A DNA stretch of 64,000 nt from Corallococcus silvisoli (GCF_009909145.1 NZ_JAAAPJ010000001.1:1-64000); one strand, 5' to 3'; shown: positions 24,694 to 33,674, counted from the stretch's first letter. A program made the numbers and translations. The notes: generated by a model from the letters alone, not told the origin.

Positions 24694-25671
24694 ATGCACC
24701 TCTTGTCGAAATGCCGTACCGCCTTCACCGCCGCGGTGTTCGTGCTGGGAGTGGCGGGGGGCGCGGCCCAGGCGGCGCCGGGGGCTTCGGCGGACCCCTC
24801 GGACAACGCGGGTTCGCGCACGTTCGCGGCGCAGTCGGAGATCGCCGCGGTGCTCGCGTACTGGACGCCGGAGCGGATGGCCGCCGCCATCCCCGCGGAC
24901 GTGCCGGCCACGTCGGGGACGGCGCCCATCAGCCTGCGGCGGACGCCGGAGGACAAGGCGGTGGGGGTCGTGGACGGCGCGGAGCCTCGCGGTGGCGTGC
25001 CCATGGGGGCGGCGGACATCCACTCGATGAGCGGCCGCATCTTCTACACGGGCGACCAGGGCGGGAACTATTCCTGTTCGGGCAGCACGGTGAACAGCAA
25101 TGGCAAGCGGGTGGTCTTCACCGCGGGCCACTGCGTGCACGGCGGCGGGGCGGGGCGGGGCTGGCACACCAACTGGGTCTTCGTGCCGGCGTACCACGCG
25201 GGGTCGCCGTACGGCGTCTGGACGTCGTACCAGCTGTGGGCGAAGAACGGGTGGATCAACAACGGGGACCGCGCCTACGACGTGGCGGCGGTGGTGATGA
25301 ACCCTCGCAACGGCGTGCGCATCGTGGACGCGGTGGGCGGCCAGGGCATCAAGTGGGGCATCGGCTACGGGCAATACATCTACCAGTTCGGCTACCCGTC
25401 GAACCCGCCCTATGACGGCTCGCAGCTCTATTACTGCAATGGCAGCACCTGGAACGAAGGGGGCTTCCCCACCATCAGCTGCACCATGACGGGCGGCGCC
25501 AGCGGCGGCCCGTGGCTGGAGAGCTATGGGCAGACGTTCTGGGCGTATCTGTATTCGGTCAACAGCTGGCTGTTCTGGAACCCGGACCCCAGCCACGTCT
25601 ACAAGTGGCAGGGCCCGTACTTCAGCTACGACACGGCCGGCAGCCTCTTCGACACCGTGAAGGACATGTAG
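24694..25671 (+). CDS. Secreted trypsin-like (V8/glutamyl-endopeptidase-type) serine protease
   Basis: 325 residues. The signal peptide ends at about residue 27 (AAQA), a propeptide-like segment follows to about 105, then the chymotrypsin-fold domain. The catalytic triad is complete: His146 in FTAGHCVHG, Asp196 in RAYDVAAV and Ser270 in TGGASGGPW. Cys128 and Cys147, and Cys248 and Cys263, may form disulphides. The domain resembles V8-like glutamyl endopeptidases. As an extracellular protease it may aid predation or nutrition; this is inference. It has its own promoter candidate and converges on the M20 peptidase gene. Confidence 0.85.
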   Translation: MHLLSKCRTAFTAAVFVLGVAGGAAQAAPGASADPSDNAGSRTFAAQSEIAAVLAYWTPERMAAAIPADVPATSGTAPISLRRTPEDKAVGVVDGAEPRGGVPMGAADIHSMSGRIFYTGDQGGNYSCSGSTVNSNGKRVVFTAGHCVHGGGAGRGWHTNWVFVPAYHAGSPYGVWTSYQLWAKNGWINNGDRAYDVAAVVMNPRNGVRIVDAVGGQGIKWGIGYGQYIYQFGYPSNPPYDGSQLYYCNGSTWNEGGFPTISCTMTGGASGGPWLESYGQTFWAYLYSVNSWLFWNPDPSHVYKWQGPYFSYDTAGSLFDTVKDM

Positions 25672-25689
25672 ACCGACGGGAGGTGGAGT

Positions 25690-25719
25690 CCGTGTGGCCC
25701 GCGTCCCAGGGCCGCACGG
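25690..25719. terminator. Bidirectional terminator hairpin between convergent peptidase genes
   Basis: CCGTGTGGCCC (25690-25700) pairs with GGGCCGCACGG (25709-25719), an 11-bp stem with one G-T wobble and an 8-base loop. It lies between the stops at 25671 and 25731. It is the most convincing hairpin terminator in the window, although without a T-tract. Confidence 0.5.
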
Positions 25720-25730
25720 CTTCCGCCCCC

Positions 25731-27125
25731 TCAGCGCGTCAGGTGCTTCAGCGTGAGGTAGACGAACTCCGCGCCGGGCTGGAGCGACGCCACGGGGACG
25801 CGCTCGTTGGGGGCGTGGGCGGTGCGCGCGTCCTCGGGCGTGAGGGCGAACAGGTCGATGCCATAGGCGTGGATGCCCGCGCGGCGCAGCGTGGCGGATT
25901 CGGTGGTGCCGGTGGACATGCGCGGCAGCACCGGCGCCTTCGGCCACACCTGCGCCGCGGCGGCCTTCACCGCGCGGAACATCGCGTTGTCACCCACGGG
26001 CGACATGGGCGAGTCCGGCGGCGACACGTCCATCTCCACCTGGATGTCCGGGTCGTTCACCGCGCCGACGATGCGCTCCCGCACGGCCTGCGCGTCCGCG
26101 TCCGGCAGGAGGCGGCAGTTGACGGTGGCCTCGGCGGTGGCGGGGATGACGTTGGAGCGCGTGCCCGCCTTGAACACGGTGGGCACGCAGGTGGTGCGCA
26201 GCACGGCCCCCAGCGCGGGCTCCAGCCTCGCCACCGTGGCCACCGCCTCCTCCGGCGGTGCGTCCGGCGCGGCCGCGATGCGGCGCAGGGCCTCTCCCAG
26301 CTCCCCCGGCGTCGAAGGCGCTCGGCCCTGCACGTGGAGCCGCGCGGCGGGCGTGAGGTGGGCGGGGAAGGTGAGGGCCCCCACGCGCGCCACCGCCGCG
26401 GCCACGCGCACCAGCGGCCCCGCGTCCACGGGCGGCGCGGAGGAGTGACCTCCAGGTCCCGTGGCCTTGAGCGTCACGTTGCGGGACACGCGCTCCGCGG
26501 CCTGGAGCGCCACGAAGCGCACCGCCCCGCGGTCCGGGGACAGCTCCGTGAGGCCGCCTTCGTTGAGCGCGAACTCCGCCTCCTTCAGCTCCGGGCGGTG
26601 CTCCATCATCCAGTCCAGTCCCTGCCCCGAACCCACCTCCTCGTCCGCGCCCAGGTACAGGAGGATGTCGCGCGAGCGCGGGCCGCCCTCCTGCTTCAGG
26701 CGGCGCAGCGCGAGGATGCTCGCCGCCGCCATGCCCTTGTTGTCCTGCACGCCGCGCCCGTGGAGCAGGCCGTCCTTCTCCGTGAGCTTCCATGGGTCGG
26801 TGGCCCACTCGGCGGGCACGGCGGGCACCGTGTCCAGGTGCGCGAGCACGAGGACCGGCCTGCCCTGTCCATTCCCCTTCAGGCGCACCAGCAGGTTGCC
26901 GCGTCCGGGCGAGGGCTCGATGAGCTCCGACTCGATGCCCGCGTCGCGCAGCCAGCGCGCCGCCACCTGGGCCGCGGCCGTCTCGTTGCCGGGCGGGTTG
27001 GACGTGTCCGCGGCGACCAGCTCCGCGAGCAGGGTCCGCAGCGCGTCCTTCGGCGCCGGGCGGGATGACGCGGCGTGGCTTGGACCCAGCGCGAGCAGGA
27101 CGGCGACGAGGGGCAGGAAGCGCAT
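25731..27125 (-). CDS. M20/M25/M40-family zinc peptidase, exported
   Basis: 464 residues from the ATG at 27125, which puts a signal peptide (ending SHAAS) at the N-terminus. Metal and catalytic residues of the family are present: His97 and Asp99 in LAHLDTVP, bridging Asp128 in GRGVQDNKG, and Glu162/Glu163 in GADEEVGS. The dimerisation (lid) domain falls at about 200-320. Relatives include carboxypeptidase G2 and aminoacylase-like enzymes; exported members trim peptides or acyl amino acids. An upstream in-frame ATG at 27161 is possible but would lengthen the signal n-region. It diverges from the epimerase gene at 27222. Confidence 0.85.
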   Translation of the reverse strand: MRFLPLVAVLLALGPSHAASSRPAPKDALRTLLAELVAADTSNPPGNETAAAQVAARWLRDAGIESELIEPSPGRGNLLVRLKGNGQGRPVLVLAHLDTVPAVPAEWATDPWKLTEKDGLLHGRGVQDNKGMAAASILALRRLKQEGGPRSRDILLYLGADEEVGSGQGLDWMMEHRPELKEAEFALNEGGLTELSPDRGAVRFVALQAAERVSRNVTLKATGPGGHSSAPPVDAGPLVRVAAAVARVGALTFPAHLTPAARLHVQGRAPSTPGELGEALRRIAAAPDAPPEEAVATVARLEPALGAVLRTTCVPTVFKAGTRSNVIPATAEATVNCRLLPDADAQAVRERIVGAVNDPDIQVEMDVSPPDSPMSPVGDNAMFRAVKAAAAQVWPKAPVLPRMSTGTTESATLRRAGIHAYGIDLFALTPEDARTAHAPNERVPVASLQPGAEFVYLTLKHLTR

Positions 27126-27221
27126 GCGCGGGAGGCTCGCGCCTCGGGACCCGGAAGGCAACGGAAGCGGCGTTTACCGGGAGTGCCATGTTAAGGGTGC
27201 GGCCCTGGAGGGAGTCCGCCC

Positions 27222-28241
27222 ATGGCCTCGCCGTTGAGCTTTCGCACCGTGGAACTGCCGCTGCGCCACGCCTGGACCATCTCCCGAGGCACGAGCACGG
27301 TGAAGCGCAACGTGTTCGTGGAGCTGCGCGCGGAGGGACACGTGGGCCACGGCGAGGCCGCGCCCAACGTGCGCTATGGCGAGTCGTGGGAGACGGTGGA
27401 GGCGGCGCTCCACCAGCTGGCGCCGGTGCTGGAGGGCCGCGACCTGCGCGCCTTCCGCGACGTGTCCGAGGCGCTGGACGCGGCGCTGCCGGACAACCCC
27501 GCGGCGAAGGCGGCGGTGGACCTGGCGCTGCATGACCTGGCGGGCAAGGTGCTGGGCGTGCCGCTGTACCGGATGCTGGGCGTCAATCCCCGCCAGCAGC
27601 CGGTGACGAGCATGTCCATTGGCATCGACGCGCCGGAGACGCTGGCGGTGAAGGTGCGCGAGGCGGCGGACTTTCCCGTGCTCAAGGTGAAGCTGGAGGC
27701 GGACCGCGTGCGGGAGGTGTTCGGCACGGTGCGCGCGCTGACGGCGCAGGCGATCCGCGTGGACGCGAACGAGGCGTGGACGCCGGACGCGGCGCTGGCG
27801 CACATCCAGTGGCTGTCCACGCAGGGCGTGGAGCTGGTGGAGCAGCCGCTGCCGGCGGCGGACGTGGACGGGGCGAAGTGGCTGCGCGCGCGCTCGCCAC
27901 TGCCGCTGGTGGCGGACGAGTCGCTGACGAAGGCGTCGGACGTGCCGAAGCTGGCGGAGGGCTTTCACGGCATCAACGTGAAGCTCCAGAAGAGCGGCGG
28001 CATCCGCGAGGCGCTGCGCATCATCGAGACGGCGCGCGCGTGCGGCTTGAAGGTGATGCTGGGCTGCATGGTGGAGACGGGCCTGGGCATCGCGGCGGGC
28101 GCGCAGTTGGCGCCGCTGGTGGACTGGGTGGACCTGGACGGAAACCTGCTGCTCGCGGATGACCCGTACCGCGCGCACCCGGTGGTGGCGGGCCGCATCC
28201 AGCTGGGGGACGGCGCGGGCCTGGGCGTGGAGCTCCGGTGA
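27222..28241 (+). CDS. Dipeptide epimerase (L-Ala-D/L-Glu epimerase-like, enolase superfamily)
   Basis: 339 residues of the muconate-lactonizing/enolase superfamily. The catalytic acid-base lysines are KVK (155-157) and the lysine in NVKLQKSGG (254-257). Metal ligands are Asp181 in RVDANEAW, Glu207 in VEQPL and Asp232 in ADES. The C-terminal GCMVETGLG and DLDGNLLLADDPY are typical of L-Ala-D/L-Glu epimerases, which recycle murein peptides. GGAGGG precedes the ATG at 27222. Its stop overlaps the GTG start of the DUF819 gene, so these are coupled. The exact dipeptide specificity cannot be read from sequence. Confidence 0.85.
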   Translation: MASPLSFRTVELPLRHAWTISRGTSTVKRNVFVELRAEGHVGHGEAAPNVRYGESWETVEAALHQLAPVLEGRDLRAFRDVSEALDAALPDNPAAKAAVDLALHDLAGKVLGVPLYRMLGVNPRQQPVTSMSIGIDAPETLAVKVREAADFPVLKVKLEADRVREVFGTVRALTAQAIRVDANEAWTPDAALAHIQWLSTQGVELVEQPLPAADVDGAKWLRARSPLPLVADESLTKASDVPKLAEGFHGINVKLQKSGGIREALRIIETARACGLKVMLGCMVETGLGIAAGAQLAPLVDWVDLDGNLLLADDPYRAHPVVAGRIQLGDGAGLGVELR

Positions 28242-29440
28242 CGCCGCCGCTCATCCAGGATCCGATGGCGGTCCTCGCCGTGCTGCTCGCGGTGCTGGCG
28301 GGGCTGTATGCCTTGCAGCGCCTCCCGGCGGTGGAGCGGTTCTTCAACGTCGTGCCGCTGCTGGTGTTCGCGTACTTCGTGCCGACGCTGCTGTCGAACA
28401 CGGGCGTCATCCCCACGGAGTCGGAGCTGTACCGCTTCACGCGCGTGTACCTCCTGCCGGCGAGCCTGGTGTTGCTGGTGCTGTCGGTGGACCTGCCCGC
28501 CATCGCCCGGTTGGGCCGCGACGCGCTGGGGGTGTTCCTGGCGGGCTCCGTGGGCATCATGGTGGGCGGGCCGCTGGCGTATCTGGCGTTGGGGTGGCTG
28601 GTGCCGGCGGAGCTGGGGGAGCAGGCGTGGAAGGGCTTGGCGGCCCTCAGCGGGTCGTGGATTGGCGGCAGCGCGAACTTCGTGGCCATTGGCCAGAGCG
28701 TGGGGGCGCTGGACAGCACGTTGAGCATGCTGGTGGTGGTGGACGTGGGCGTGTCCAACGTGTGGACGGCGGTGCTGCTGTCCTTCGCCGGGCGGGAGCA
28801 GGCGATGGATGCGAGCATCGGCGCGGACAGGACGGCGCTGGACCGGGTGCGGGAGGAGTCCGCGCGGCTCCAGGCGGCCACCGCCCGGCCCGCGAGCCTG
28901 TCGGACCTGCTGTCGATGCTGGCGGTGGCCTTCGGCGTGACGATGGCGTGCACGGCGCTGGCGAAGCGGCTGCCAGACCTGGGCAGCGTGGTGACGGGCT
29001 TCACCTGGGTGGTGCTGCTGGTGACGACGGTGGGCGTGGTGCTGTCGTTCACGCCGGTGCGCCGGCTGGAGGGGGCGGGGGCCAGCCGCATGGGCTCGCT
29101 GTTCCTGTACCTGCTGGTGGCGACGATTGGCGCGCAGGCGGAGTTCCGGCGGCTGTGGGACGCGCCCGCGCTGGTGGCGGTGGGCGCGGTGTGGATGTGC
29201 ATCCACGCGGCGGTGACGATGGGCGCGCGGCGGTGGCTGAGGGCGCCGGTGTTCTTCGCGGCGGTGGGCTCGCAGGCGAACGTGGGCGGCACGGCCTCCG
29301 CGTCGGTGGTGGCGGCGGCCTTCCACCCCGCGCTCGCCCCGGTGGGCGTGCTGCTGGCGGTGCTGGGGTACGTGCTGGGGACCTACTGTGGGCTGGTGAC
29401 GGCCCTGATGCTGGAGCAGGTGTACCGGTGGATCCACTGA
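28238..29440 (+). CDS. DUF819 family integral membrane protein (YjcL-like)
   Basis: 400 residues with about ten hydrophobic helices and a charged loop at roughly 185-220. The family motif GLAALSGSWIGGSANFVAIGQS is present. DUF819 proteins look like permeases but have no proven substrate. It starts at GTG 28238 within the stop of the dipeptide epimerase gene (GTGA overlap), and a beta-lactamase-fold lipoprotein gene follows 19 bp downstream. That context suggests transport of murein or other D/L-peptides; this is inference from neighbours. Confidence 0.8.
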   Translation: MTPPLIQDPMAVLAVLLAVLAGLYALQRLPAVERFFNVVPLLVFAYFVPTLLSNTGVIPTESELYRFTRVYLLPASLVLLVLSVDLPAIARLGRDALGVFLAGSVGIMVGGPLAYLALGWLVPAELGEQAWKGLAALSGSWIGGSANFVAIGQSVGALDSTLSMLVVVDVGVSNVWTAVLLSFAGREQAMDASIGADRTALDRVREESARLQAATARPASLSDLLSMLAVAFGVTMACTALAKRLPDLGSVVTGFTWVVLLVTTVGVVLSFTPVRRLEGAGASRMGSLFLYLLVATIGAQAEFRRLWDAPALVAVGAVWMCIHAAVTMGARRWLRAPVFFAAVGSQANVGGTASASVVAAAFHPALAPVGVLLAVLGYVLGTYCGLVTALMLEQVYRWIH

Positions 29441-29459
29441 CGTGGGCGAGGAGTCGTTG

Positions 29460-30404
29460 ATGCGGAAGGTGCTGCTCGCGGCGGGGCTGCTGGCGATGGG
29501 CGGTTGCGCGACGGCGCCGGAAGCGGGAGCGCCTCGGGAGACCCTGCGGACGGTGGTGGAGTCGCTGGGGCAGGAGGCCGCGCGGCTGTCGCCCGGGACG
29601 GACCTGGCGCTGGCGGTGACGGACCTGCGCACGGGGGAGTCCGCGAGCTTCGCGGGCGCCACGCCCCACATCTCCGCCAGCTCCGCGAAGGTGTTCTGGG
29701 TGGCGGCGGCCCTGAGGCAGCATGACGTGGAGACGGTCGCGCCGCTTGCGGAGAAGGTGTTCCGGACGTCGGACAACGAGGCGTCCGGAGAGGTCATCGA
29801 CCGGGTGGGCGGGCCGGATGCCATCAATGTCTATCTCCAGGGCCTGGGGCTTCGGAACACGGCGCTGACGAAGTGGAACTACGGCAAGCCCCGGTGGGCG
29901 ACGAACTCCCCGCGCGTGATGCAGAACGACAACTACTTCTGCGCGGAGGACATGGTGTCGTTCCTCGCGCGGCTGGACCGGCGGGAGCTGTTGACGCCGA
30001 AGCCCACGGCGCGGCTGCTGGGCTGGATGGAGCTGACACCCCGCGAGGGCTGCGGCGGCTGGCTGGGAACGCGCCTGCCCGCGAGCGCCCGCGCGTCGCT
30101 CCAGCACAAGGGCGGGTGGCTGCCGCCGGGGTGCTGCTCGGATGACGCGCGCTACAACGTGCTCAATGAGGTGGGGCTGGTGACGCTGCCGGACGGCGGC
30201 CGGTACGCGGTGGCCATCCTGGCCTCGCGCGGGCCGGACTGGCCGAAGCAGGCGTTCGTCGTGGAGCGCGCGTCGTGCGTCCTCTACCGGCACCTGTCGA
30301 AGCAGCCGGCGCTGGACTGTGGGGACGCGTTGGCGAAGGCGGGAGGCCCCGCGCCGGTGGTGCTGGAACCAGGGGCGCCCGTGCCGGACTACGACTGCGA
30401 ATGA
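29460..30404 (+). CDS. Serine hydrolase lipoprotein (class A beta-lactamase fold)
   Basis: 314 residues with a lipoprotein signal (lipobox MGGC, Cys16). The active-site motifs of the penicillin-binding fold are all visible: SxxK as SSAK (74-77), SDN (104-106) and KGG (217-219) in place of KTG. The C-terminal extension is Pro/Cys-rich. It could be a beta-lactamase, a DD-peptidase or an amide hydrolase; the general base Glu of class A lactamases is not obvious, so resistance is not assumed. The ATG at 29460 has GGAG six bases before it. It is third in the operon with the epimerase and DUF819 genes, so a murein-peptide role is favoured. Confidence 0.75.
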   Translation: MRKVLLAAGLLAMGGCATAPEAGAPRETLRTVVESLGQEAARLSPGTDLALAVTDLRTGESASFAGATPHISASSAKVFWVAAALRQHDVETVAPLAEKVFRTSDNEASGEVIDRVGGPDAINVYLQGLGLRNTALTKWNYGKPRWATNSPRVMQNDNYFCAEDMVSFLARLDRRELLTPKPTARLLGWMELTPREGCGGWLGTRLPASARASLQHKGGWLPPGCCSDDARYNVLNEVGLVTLPDGGRYAVAILASRGPDWPKQAFVVERASCVLYRHLSKQPALDCGDALAKAGGPAPVVLEPGAPVPDYDCE

Positions 30405-30454
30405 CGCAGGGAAGTGCACGGCGCTGAACGGACCTGCCCGCGACCCCGGACGAA

Positions 30455-30487
30455 GCGCGCGGGAGCCATCGCCATCCCGTGGCGCGC
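30455..30487 (+). terminator. Hairpin after the epimerase operon
   Basis: GCGCGCGGGA (30455-30464) can pair with TCCCG...GCGCGC (30475-30487) with a 2-3 base bulge and a 10-base loop. It lies 50 bp after the lipoprotein stop. No T-tract; weak call. Confidence 0.3.
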
Positions 30488-30591
30488 GGTGGATCATGGC
30501 TCGCGGAAGCGAGACTGATGCTCCCGACGCGAACGGGGTGCCCCCGTGGCGCCGGACCGTTACGGCGGACAGGGACACGGGAGGTGTCGCG

Positions 30592-31668
30592 ATGAGGAAT
30601 CCCCAGACCTGGCGCGGGTTCGCGGAGCGGCTCGGCGTGGAGCACCCGCTCATCCAGGCACCGATGGCGGGCGGGCTGACCCCGCCGGAGCTGGTCGCGG
30701 CGGTGGCGGAGGCCGGCGGGCTGGGCTCATTGGGCGCCGCCTACGTGTCACCGGAGGACATCGTCCAGCAGGCCCGGGCGGTGCGTGCGCGGACGTCGCG
30801 GCCGTACGCCATCAACCTCTTCGCGCCGGTGCCCGCCGTCGCGCCCGAGGACCCGGGACGCGCGCTGGCGGTCCTCGAGCGCTTCCACGCGGCGCTGGGT
30901 CTGCCCGCTCCTCAGGTCCCCGCGGTGGTGATGCCGGACTTCGCGAAGCAGGTGGAGGCGGTGCTCGAAGCGGCGCCCACCGTGTTCAGCTTCACGTTCG
31001 GCATCCCGCCCGCGCCGGTGCTGGAGGCGTTCCGGTCACGCGGCATCCTCATCGTGGGCACGGCGACGAACGTGCGTGAGGGATTGGCGCTGGAGGCCGC
31101 GGGCGTGGACGCGGTGGTCGCGCAGGGCTCGGAGGCCGGAGGGCACCGCGGCTCCTTCGGTGGCTCCTTCGAGGCGGGCATGGTGGGGACGATGGCGCTG
31201 GTGCCGCAGCTGGTCGACGCGGTGCGGGTGCCGGTCATCGCCAGCGGCGGCATCATGGATGGGCGCGGCATCGCGGCGGCGCGGATGCTGGGCGCGGTGG
31301 GGGTGCAGCTGGGCACGGCGTTCCTGCGGTGCCAGGAGTCCAGCGCTGCGGCGGCGCACAAGGCGCTGCTGCGGGACGCGCGGGACGAGTCGTCGCGCAT
31401 CACGCGCGCCTTCTCCGGACGGCCCGCCCGCGCGATCCCGAACGAGCTCACGACCACGCTGGAGGAGGCCGGCGTCATCCTGCCGTTCCCCCAGCAGCAC
31501 GGGGCCACGCGCGCGCTGCGGGCCGCGGCGTCGAAGCAGAACGACACGCGCTTCATGGCCTTGTGGGCGGGGCAGGGCGTGGGGCTGTCGCGGGAGGGGC
31601 CGGCGGCGGAGCTGGTGCGGACCCTGGTGGCGGAGACGGAGGCCGCGCTGGCGGCCGTGCGCGGCTGA
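30592..31668 (+). CDS. Nitronate monooxygenase (2-nitropropane dioxygenase family)
   Basis: 358 residues of the FMN-dependent nitronate monooxygenase family (TIM barrel). Conserved pieces are HPLIQAPMAGG near the start, AQGSEAGGHRGSF in the FMN-phosphate region and ASGGIMDGRGI with LGAVGVQLGTAFL towards the C-terminus. The enzyme oxidises alkyl nitronates; some homologues act as enoyl reductases or on other substrates, so specificity is open. The ATG at 30592 has GGAGG seven bases upstream, although the frame is open much further. It is a single gene converging on the OpgC-like gene. Confidence 0.85.
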   Translation: MRNPQTWRGFAERLGVEHPLIQAPMAGGLTPPELVAAVAEAGGLGSLGAAYVSPEDIVQQARAVRARTSRPYAINLFAPVPAVAPEDPGRALAVLERFHAALGLPAPQVPAVVMPDFAKQVEAVLEAAPTVFSFTFGIPPAPVLEAFRSRGILIVGTATNVREGLALEAAGVDAVVAQGSEAGGHRGSFGGSFEAGMVGTMALVPQLVDAVRVPVIASGGIMDGRGIAAARMLGAVGVQLGTAFLRCQESSAAAAHKALLRDARDESSRITRAFSGRPARAIPNELTTTLEEAGVILPFPQQHGATRALRAAASKQNDTRFMALWAGQGVGLSREGPAAELVRTLVAETEAALAAVRG

Positions 31669-31678
31669 CGCTCCGGGC

Positions 31679-32788
31679 CTACGACGGCGAGGGCGGGCCC
31701 ATGCTCCGGCCCGACAGCCGCTGCCGCAGCGCCACGAAGTACATGCTGCAGAAGGTCGCCACGAGGACGGCGATCTCATCCCAGTAGTCCAGCGGGTCCT
31801 CGTTCTCGTCGAGCAGGGACAGGCTGAGCAGGCACAGCACGACGTGGACGGCGAACACGGGCAGCGACGCCTGTCCCAGCGCCTCCAGCACCCTGGGGCG
31901 CAGCCAGAGGAACACCCGGGGCATGAGCCAGCTCGCGAGCAGGGCCACGGCCAGGAAGTTCACGAGGCGCAGCGGCGCGAGCGACCACTTGTCGAACAAC
32001 ACCGACGCGGCGCCCAGGTCCACGTCCAGGTGGCGCACGACGAAGAACCCGGCGCTGACGACGAGCGCCCCCGTCAGCAGCCTGCGGGACACGGGCTCGC
32101 GCTGCTCCGGCGCGGTGGCGCGGGCGACGCCCAGCCAGACGCCCAGCACCCAGAGGAACTGCCACGCGAACAGGTCGAACGCGCCCGACAGGTCGATGCT
32201 CAGGGGCGGCCACGGCAGCACGGGGATGGCGACGAGCAGGTCGTAGAGGGCGCGCTTGAGGCCCACCTGCGCCCAGACCCAGATGAGCGCGCTCAGGCCC
32301 AGCACCCGGGACCAGCCCTCCTTGCGCGCGCCCAGCAGCACCGCGGGCGTGAGCAGGAGCAGCACGACGTAGAGCGGGAGGATGTCCAGCAGCGGGGGGC
32401 AGTAGAGGAGGAAGAGGCTGCTCCACAGGGCGGTGAACGGATCCTGATGGAAGAACCCGAGCAGGTTGTGGATGGCCGGCCTGCGCGCGGCGACGCCGAG
32501 CGCCGCGATGATGGTGAACGCGAAGCCGAGCAGGGCGACGTGGTAGCCGTACACCTTGAGGGCCCGCGCCCAGAGGCTCCTCACCATCGCCACGGGGCTG
32601 GACGTGCCCAGCTTCTTCGCGTGCACCACGCCGACGAGGAACGCGGAGAGGAACACGAAGCCCTCCGCGGCGGACACGAAGCCGAAGGGCTGGTTGCCCA
32701 GGACGCTCAACCGGGTGGGCAGGTGCGTCAGCGTCATCAGGACGAGGAGCACTCCGCGCAGGCTGTCGAATTCGGGGCGGCGTTTCAT
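31679..32788 (-). CDS. OpgC-like membrane acyltransferase
   Basis: 369 residues with about ten transmembrane helices. The N-terminal FDSLRGVLLVLMTLTHLPTR is the hallmark of the OpgC family (related to acyltransferase 3), which adds succinyl groups to periplasmic glucans in other bacteria. The substrate in this organism is unknown. The ATG at 32788 fits the family start; a GTG at 32818 is in frame and has a G-rich site, so it cannot be excluded. The C-terminal tail (about 20 residues) is basic and probably cytoplasmic. Confidence 0.75.
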   Translation of the reverse strand: MKRRPEFDSLRGVLLVLMTLTHLPTRLSVLGNQPFGFVSAAEGFVFLSAFLVGVVHAKKLGTSSPVAMVRSLWARALKVYGYHVALLGFAFTIIAALGVAARRPAIHNLLGFFHQDPFTALWSSLFLLYCPPLLDILPLYVVLLLLTPAVLLGARKEGWSRVLGLSALIWVWAQVGLKRALYDLLVAIPVLPWPPLSIDLSGAFDLFAWQFLWVLGVWLGVARATAPEQREPVSRRLLTGALVVSAGFFVVRHLDVDLGAASVLFDKWSLAPLRLVNFLAVALLASWLMPRVFLWLRPRVLEALGQASLPVFAVHVVLCLLSLSLLDENEDPLDYWDEIAVLVATFCSMYFVALRQRLSGRSMGPPSPS

Positions 32789-33237
32789 GGCGGGCCAGGA
32801 GTTTTCCACCCATGCCACATCCCCACGCGCCGGGTAAACCTCACCGCCCCCCGGAGCCGCTGTCGTATTTCCGCTGATTTCGCGCCTCCGGCCGTCACGG
32901 CGGCTGCTCGCCAGGCCGCTCGTTTTCCCAGGGTCGGTTGCATTCAGGGACGGCGCGGCTACATTCAGGGCTTCACGCGTTCGCGTTCCCCCGGGTCCCT
33001 CGTCAGATGACGGTTTCGCTCACAGCCTGCATGCAGCGTGCTCCGCGCCGGACTTCTGTCCGCCGGACGCTGCCCGCGCACGGCCGAGCCACCGCCTGGC
33101 TTGTCACCCACGCCGCCCGTCTCGCGTAGTTCTCGACGGACGGCGTTCCGCTTCTCCCCGCTGAACCCGCGCCACGCGCTCCCGTCCTTCCGGGAATGCG
33201 TTTCGCCGCCATTCCTTTCCCACGCTGGAGGCAGCCC
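32789..33237. other. 449-bp gene-free region between divergent OpgC-like and rnk genes
   Basis: No convincing coding frame is present; short open frames lack ribosome sites and have no recognisable product. The stretch holds a pair of direct repeats (32941-32970), a CGTCA-GA-TGACG inverted repeat at 33001-33012 and the CTGCATGCAG palindrome at 33027-33036. Promoters for both flanking genes are expected here, but no clear -35/-10 pair stands out. Confidence 0.6.
32941..32970. repeat. Direct repeat CATTCAGGG, two copies 21 bp apart
   Basis: CATTCAGGG occurs at 32941-32949 and 32962-32970. The 21-bp period is two helical turns, so both copies face the same side of DNA, as expected for paired binding sites of a regulator or activator. 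They lie about 270 bp before the rnk start. Confidence 0.4.
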
Positions 33238-33660
33238 ATGACCATGACCCACGACCATCCCCTCCTTGTCACCGACACCGACCTCCAGCGCCTGGAGCGC
33301 GTCGTCGAACAGTACGGCAACGCTCGCAACGCCGACGTCGTGGAGCAGCTGGAGTCCGAGCTGGCCCGCGCCGTCGTCACGTCCTCCGCCGCCATCCCCC
33401 GGGATGTCGTCACCATGAACAGCACCGTCGTCTTCGAGGACGAAGAGGCCGGCGAGACGCGCGAGGTGACGCTCGTCTATCCCAAGGACGCCAACAGCGA
33501 CGCGGGCCGCATCTCCATCCTGGCGCCCGTGGGCAGCGCGCTGATTGGCCTGTCCGTGGGCCAGACCGTGGAGTGGCCCCTGCCCAACGGCCGCACCCGG
33601 CGCCTGCGCATCGTCGCCGTGCCCTACCAGCCCGAAGCCGCCGGCCACTTCGACCTGTGA
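33238..33660 (+). CDS. rnk: Rnk-type nucleoside diphosphate kinase regulator (GreA/GreB C-terminal fold)
   Basis: 140 residues. An N-terminal coiled region (LQRLERVVEQYGN) is followed by a GreA/GreB-like C-terminal domain with VTMNSTVVFEDEEAGE, VTLVYPKDAN, SILAPVGSALIGLSVGQ and WPLPNGRTRRLRIV. That is the Rnk arrangement, without the long Gre coiled coil. Rnk-type proteins bind RNA polymerase near the secondary channel and in E. coli affect nucleoside diphosphate kinase. The ATG at 33238 has GGAGG seven bases upstream. It is a stand-alone gene; a 16-bp palindrome starts 15 bp after its stop. Confidence 0.85.
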   Translation: MTMTHDHPLLVTDTDLQRLERVVEQYGNARNADVVEQLESELARAVVTSSAAIPRDVVTMNSTVVFEDEEAGETREVTLVYPKDANSDAGRISILAPVGSALIGLSVGQTVEWPLPNGRTRRLRIVAVPYQPEAAGHFDL

Positions 33661-33674
33661 CCTACCCTGTGCGT

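Noticed and set aside
24694..25671. Secreted protease as an effector of the adjacent MoxR-VWA operon
   Set aside because: It has a Sec signal peptide, its own promoter region, and is separated from the operon by a hairpin and a methyltransferase gene.
29460..30404. Antibiotic-resistance beta-lactamase
   Set aside because: KGG replaces KTG, the class A general base Glu is not evident and the gene lies in a murein-peptide operon; only the fold is supported.
32938..33129. Small gene before rnk
   Set aside because: No ribosome site, no start context, composition like random G+C-rich sequence, and it spans a regulatory-looking region.
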